Shown here: positions 59,651 to 64,000 of the stretch, in pieces
Numbering within the stretch: position 1 is the stretch's first letter
Layout: the number at the start of each line of letters is the position of its first letter
Assembly: GCA_018417955.1 (NCBI GenBank)
Contig: JACTVC010000019.1
Span: 1-64,000 of the forward strand
Source: Laccaria trichodermophora
Taxonomy: Eukaryota; Basidiomycota; Agaricomycetes; Agaricales; Hydnangiaceae
Length of the DNA: 64,000 nucleotides
Direction: 5' to 3'
Program-made: the position numbers and the translations under genes
The notes under the pieces: generated by a model
Seen by the model: only the letters and a program-made list of their open reading frames with translations
What the model was told of the DNA's origin: nothing
Database searches by the model: none

Positions 59651-60686
59651 GGTCAAGATGAGTTGAGTCGCAAGAATATTGCGAAGTTGCCGCTTTGGGC
59701 TCACACGTGATCAGCGTTAATCTTATCTGATTAATTGCAGCAACCTGGGAGTCCCAAGTCTACTTCAGCCAACCTTGAAGCTTCAAGATCGGAACTTCGC
59801 CGCATGGTATTGCGGATTTTTTTTTGTTAAATCTTAATGAGTGATGAAGATGCTTTCCATGAGGTTTGTGCCATGTATCGTTAACTGGAATGTGTAGACA
59901 ATTTGAAGGTTCCATCGTGTATGATGCATTCCCTTGTGGGAGACTATTTCAACTTTGATGGATTCTAATTTCTCTCCGATGAGAATTTGAAGAAAGGAGA
60001 GATGTCAACCTGAGCCCAATCTCCACCGGCATTTTACCTGTCATTTATCATCTACCTCGGCTAACAGCGAGGGTCACTCCGAGTTTATGGACGAGTTACT
60101 GGTCCCATTGCACCCCAATTCAAGCGTTCAGATCCTGGGGGTATTGTTTGACAAGCGCGATCCCCAACGATGATAGCGCTACAAGTGCAAGGAAAGGCAC
60201 GCGAAGAACATGAGGTCGCGCTTTAGAAATGCGATGTGCCTACGTTTGATGCAAATTTTCAAGGCCTAACTCCAGAAGGGCGAAGGCTGAAATATCACTG
60301 TGATCTTCCTTCCAGTTTATGGCGTTAGATGGCTGGAGCTCGTAACTGACGCCAAGCCCATGAAATTGGCGGAATTTCCGAAGGTCTGCCCTTGAAGGTT
60401 CCATTCTTAGGCCTTCACTGCTTCCTTTGTAGGGTTGATAATGATCATGATGAGGGATGCAAAGTACGTCAAGGCGGTGGGTCGAGGGAGAGAGCGTATC
60501 CCGGCGCGCTCCCGATGAGGATTAGTAACCGGCTCAGCTGAGTTGCAGATGGGGGAACGGCAAAGTGGCTGCTCACCAAGACAGTCGACTTTCAGAAATT
60601 AGCTAGGTAGAAGTTTATTAACGGTAAAAACCGTCAGCTGTTCATGATCATTATTGGCGACACATCGAGATGTGTAGCAAAAATGT
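59651..60686. other. Intergenic, nothing recognised
   Basis: No open frame above chance and no repeat seen. Confidence 0.5.
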
Positions 60687-60758
60687 TGCCACGTACCCGG
60701 ATTGAACGAATGACCTTCTCATTACAAGTGAGACGCGCTACCACTACGCCAACGCGGC
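60687..60758 (-). tRNA. tRNA-Thr (anticodon UGU)
   Basis: The 72-nt minus-strand gene folds as a cloverleaf. The acceptor arms GCCGCGT and ACGTGGC pair (one G-U) with discriminator A. The D arm is GCG-TAGTGGTAG-CGC, the anticodon arm TCTCA-CTTGTAA-TGAGA with TGT at 34-36, and the T arm ATTCG-TTCAATC-CGGGT (weaker, with G-U pairs). There is no intron. A TTTTT run a few bases past the 3' end would stop RNA polymerase III. Confidence 0.93.
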
Positions 60759-60899
60759 TTGTTACATAGCATTTTGAACGGGGTCATATATTGGGGGCGG
60801 ATGCGCACCTTTATGCGATGGCCGTCTTTGCGCGTTACTTACTTACGTCTCAAGCCGAAGAATTTGTGGGGAAAGTTGGATGTTTAAAATGCCACTATC

Positions 60900-61110
60900 A
60901 AGGGCGCCTCAGCCCCGGGAAGCCCGATTGCGATACATGCATATTTTTGGCTGTTGAAGAAAGGTCTCCTCATTTATTGAAGAATATAACTCAGGAGTCA
61001 CATAACTTAGAAGATCTACGAATGAATTTGATTTCAAGGCAAGGCTGCCTGTCCGGGAAGTCCGATTGCGATAGACATTCGGGCTGTTCAAGAAAGGTCC
61101 CCGCTTCAAT
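60900..61110. repeat. Diverged tandem pair
   Basis: CCCGGGAAGCCCGATTGCGATA...GGCTGTTGAAGAAAGGTC and CCGGGAAGTCCGATTGCGATA...GGCTGTTCAAGAAAGGTC are about 140 bases apart. Confidence 0.7.
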
Positions 61111-61359
61111 TGAAGTTGATTTGGCGCAATTCCGTACCCTTGCGCTCGATGGAAGGGCGGAGCACTCCGATCCAATACATATACAAATCTTCGAGCTGGA
61201 CCTTCTAGGACAACCCTGAAAGGCGGCGAAGTTATTTAGATTTTAAATGAGGGTTGCCTCCATCAATCAGGACCTTGACGAGCCTGAAAGGGAACAGAAA
61301 TAGGGAGAATTCTCCCATTAAGCAACAACGCTCTATAAGGGTAGGCGGAAAGTAGTGAG

Positions 61360-61515
61360 CGTCGGCTCAAATACATGTGTACGTGTATCTGGCGGTGACC
61401 GTTAGTATTTTGAGAGACTGGCAATGAAAAAGACAAAGACAGGGATGAACGTCGGCTCAAACACTTGTGCACGTGCATCTGGAGGTGACCGTTAGTATTT
61501 GAAGAAACTGGAATT
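61360..61515. repeat. Diverged tandem pair
   Basis: Units of about 80 bp start CGTCGGCTCAAA and include TCTGG.GGTGACCGTTAGTATTT, with both copies adjacent. Confidence 0.75.
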
Positions 61516-61554
61516 GATTGACGATTCCGGAAGAAATGAAGGTGTATTTGCATT

Positions 61555-61740
61555 GTAGGCTTCTAGAAAGCCAGGCGAGCTGTACCATGTGAACAGCTGC
61601 GTTAGTTTGAATACGAGCCGGAATTTTACAAAGGCGGGGATGTTCGCTTTTGCAGGCTTCCAGAAAGCCAGGCGAGGTGTATCATGAGAACTGCACTAGT
61701 TTGCATTCAATACGATGCAGGCTCACAAAGGCGAAGTAGT
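61555..61740. repeat. Diverged tandem pair
   Basis: Two copies start GGCTTC.AGAAAGCCAGGCGAG.TGTA.CATG and continue with GTTTG.AT and ACAAAGGCG, about 95 bp apart. Confidence 0.7.
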
Positions 61741-62166
61741 GGCGGGCTTGCCAGTGTTGTTTCAACCATGGGCGCGCGGAGCAGGGGGAGTTTGACAGTT
61801 AGTCCCTGACAGCGCCCACACCCGTTTGCCCAAACCGATTTTTTCCAAAGCTGTCATGAATAAAAATAATTCGTCATACCGCACTCGGGTCAATAGCATA
61901 CAGGGGGGGGTCATTCTGAATTCAACCACACATACATACAACTCACGCCGGCAACGGTGCCTTCCTACTCCTCGGTGGGACTTTCTGCCTATAGAAGTGG
62001 GCAGCTATCGCCTCCGTATGGGTCATTGTCAAGTTCGAGATCGGATGCGTGGCGTTCAGTCTGTTCGCGTGACCTCCGACAATCCTGGAGGGACTGGTGC
62101 TTTCGTCTTCTGTCCACGACAGAATAGAGGTGAAGACACGTTTACGGAGGGCTTCGTTGGGTGTGG

Positions 62167-63726
62167 CTAGGCAACTGGGTTAACTGCGTGAGCCGTAGAT
62201 GGCAGGAAGGAAGTACCTGGAGAGGCTTCCCAGGCGGATTCGACTTTTTGTCGTTGAGCGGTGGAGGGGAACACATGATGTTGAGCCGAGGAAAGGCCGG
62301 ACAGACAGTACAGGGTGTGGTATGCGTCAGCATTCCTGTGCAGTAAGGTATGAGCGCGACTTCTAGGCAGAGAGCCGAAAAGCTTACTTGGGTGGTTTAT
62401 CTCGTAGACCCCCGGCAGGATGTTGACCAGCGTACAAGATGTACTCTTGCAATGCTTTCTCATTGTAAAGCCCATCTATGCATCGTATTAGCGCAAGGAG
62501 GGGGACTCAGTCGGGGTGATCACCATCGATATCATCCCATGGGTCATCAGGATCGTCAATCGGTACTTCTTCAGAATCTGCGTTCTGGATCCCCCCAACA
62601 CCCAAAGCCTCCAGAAGCGCGAATGAACCTCCACACCACCAAGAGTAACACCCATCAACAAGTTTGTTCGTCCGTCCTCTAAAGCCGCCCAGCTCAATCT
62701 CGGTCCCTTGCATCTGGACGAGCCAGCGTAAGAGGTTCTTGGTATTTATCGTTGGTTTCGTCGGCTGATCCACGATGTAAGGCTGGAGAAGAACCCAGGA
62801 CGCCAAAGCGCAGAATGTGTACCCTCCATGGGCCTCACCCAGTGGGGGACGTGGAGATGAGAGGAGCTCATCCTTGAGGGTGTATGATGGATGCGAGGCG
62901 GACGCGAAACCGCCTTCGTAGGTTTGGCATGAGGATATGAACTCAGCTGTTCCCGCTACAAGTTCGGGAGTGATAAGGTCGAGGAGGGAGGCCACCACAA
63001 GGAGGCAGTAGATACCACTGTAGTTCAACGGTCAGCGTTTAGGTCCAAGCACGGATGGATCGCAGGAGACGAACCGAACATCGACCTCTGCGTGATGTGA
63101 TACTAAGAATGACCCGTCTTTCTGCTTCAGAGACATGAAAAACTTGTACAATTTCTCTCTGTACTGCTATCGTTAGTATCCATAAAGTAAAATAAGGTAT
63201 GGATGCACCGATCGATTTGATCCCAACCCCCACCGGGACCAGGACGTCCGACGATAGCGAGGGAACATACAGCAGCATAAGTAGGCAGTAAATGCGCCGC
63301 TTGCTTTGGTCCACCACCAAACCCCCCATCTGGGTGCTGCCACGCCATTATGGTATCTATCGCCCTTGCAACAAACACTGAGCTCGATGTTGTGCCAGAA
63401 AACAACAAGACAACATACCTCTGCTTGTTCCCTGGGTCCAACCCAACCTGCAAGACGCTGAACGCCTGTATAGTCCAGAACATCAGCCACGGCTGGCTCG
63501 CATCCTGGCTGATGTATCGCGTGGGGAACCCTTGCACAAGATTCCGGATAAGGAACTGCATGTGTGCGTTCTTTTGCAGTCCTGGGAGGGGTTCGACGCC
63601 ATCGGGGATGTGTTTGAGCAGAACGGCCTCCGTCTCCGCCTGGGTCTGCGATGTCAGCGTTGGGAAAGAGTCTGTGGGGGATGGGGATGGAAGGCTGCTC
63701 ATTGTGGTGGTGATGGTCAAGGGCAA
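62167..63726 (-). CDS. RAM1: Protein farnesyltransferase beta subunit
   Basis: This is the catalytic subunit that attaches farnesyl to CaaX-box proteins such as Ras and mating pheromones. The minus-strand start is at 63726, or at 63702 (MSSLPSPSP). Early exons give HMQFLIRNLVQGFPTRY, QPWLMFWTIQAFSVL and MAWQHPDGGFGGGPKQAAHLLPTYAAV. Then come KQKDGSFLVSHHAEVDV and GIYCLLVVASLLDLITPEL...CQTYEGGFASA, the prenyltransferase alpha/alpha repeats. Next are EAHGGYTFCALASWVLL and GGFRGRTNKLVDGCYSWWCGG with the zinc ligands Asp and Cys, CIDGLYNEKALQEYIL, and DAYHTLYCLSGLSSAQ with the zinc-binding His. The stop is at 62167. It is head-to-head with a gene that starts at the right edge. Confidence 0.94.
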
Positions 63727-63989
63727 ATTGCAATTGTTAGCTGGTAATGTGAAACAAAAGCAGCGAGAACAATAACAGCATCTTCAACGATATTTCTGGC
63801 TTAAGAGACGCGACTTGAGAGGATCTGAGCGCTGAGCAACTGGTAGGTATGCTGCGGGGAGAGGTGTTGTGAACGTATTTGGCAGGGAGCTCAGGTTCAG
63901 ATATCTCCTTCAGCTTCTGCTTTCATCGTCCCTCAGGCTTATCTCACGTTCTCCATCGCCATTCGTTTTGCTAGATATCACAGCTCACC
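63727..63989. promoter_or_regulatory. Divergent promoter region RAM1 / edge gene
   Basis: 263 bases lie between the RAM1 start and the next plausible ATG. No specific motif is assigned. Confidence 0.4.
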
Positions 63990-64000
63990 ATGGGCGATCT
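63990..64000 (+). CDS. Probable start of a further gene, cut by the window edge
   Basis: CTCACCATGGGCGAT gives a good start context (ACC before ATG, G after it), and the pyrimidine-rich stretch before it resembles the leaders of the other genes. Only three full codons are visible, so identity is unknown. Confidence 0.35.

Larger units (their letters stand above)
60759..62166. other. Region of short diverged duplications
   Basis: Three adjacent pairs of tandem copies, each 70-180 bp, lie at about 60,900-61,110, 61,360-61,510 and 61,555-61,740. No gene is supported. A 142-codon frame at 60,791-61,219 simply reads through the first pair. Confidence 0.6.

Noticed and set aside
60791..61219. A 142-codon gene next to the tRNA
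   Set aside because: The frame reads through a diverged tandem pair and has no recognisable domain.
62142..63775. Plus-strand frames opposite RAM1
   Set aside because: They are shadows; RAM1 carries all zinc ligands on the minus strand.

Overview
The window looks like nuclear DNA of a mushroom-forming basidiomycete (Agaricomycetes). Genes lie close together on both strands, carry many 50-65 nt GT-AG introns with CTRAY branch sites, and encode a basidiomycete-type set: HEN1 methyltransferase, GMC alcohol oxidase, TEA-domain factor, PEX11-like protein, and lineage-typical P-loop GTPases.

Layout. 1-350 is a broken 5' fragment of ATG3 whose intact copy lies at 22.5-24.0 kb. 0.4-3.7 kb and 10.0-12.7 kb are two diverged copies of one unidentified block. 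A P-loop GTPase gene (about 5.0-7.1 kb, minus) lies between them. A second, different GTPase gene starts at 14055 (plus). Its seven ordinary exons run directly into the most striking structure in the window: a 2.5-kb array (15329-17838) of 37 three-base units, each flanked by a 3' splice site and a 5' splice site and separated by near-identical introns of about 67 nt. Read as exons, every unit is one phase-0 codon. Further exons follow to about 22.0 kb, and the last of these is split by a young non-autonomous LTR retrotransposon (18273-21834, identical 319-bp LTRs, TSD GCTTC).

22.5-30.3 kb is a compact housekeeping block: ATG3 (autophagy E2-like enzyme), a LYAR-type zinc-finger nucleolar protein, V-ATPase subunit e, HEN1 (small-RNA 2'-O-methyltransferase with an acidic tail rich in WG/GW motifs), and prephenate dehydrogenase TYR1. 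31.4-34.6 kb holds a PAH-like/TKL kinase gene with a repeat-rich tail. A decayed TYR1 3' fragment lies at 35.3-35.5 kb. 35.9-44.9 kb carries an SDR, a PEX11-like protein, an alcohol oxidase of the GMC family and RFC subunit RFC5. PEX11 and alcohol oxidase point to peroxisome and alcohol metabolism.

46.5-64 kb holds an HD-domain phosphohydrolase, a ZIP/KE4 zinc transporter, a diphosphoinositol-phosphate Nudix hydrolase, a 4.3-kb gene-poor stretch, a TEA-domain factor, TAN1, tRNA-Thr(UGU), a region of diverged short duplications, and the farnesyltransferase beta subunit RAM1. A further gene appears to start at the right edge.

Exon structures were read by eye from splice signals and family resemblance. 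No transcript data or database search was available.
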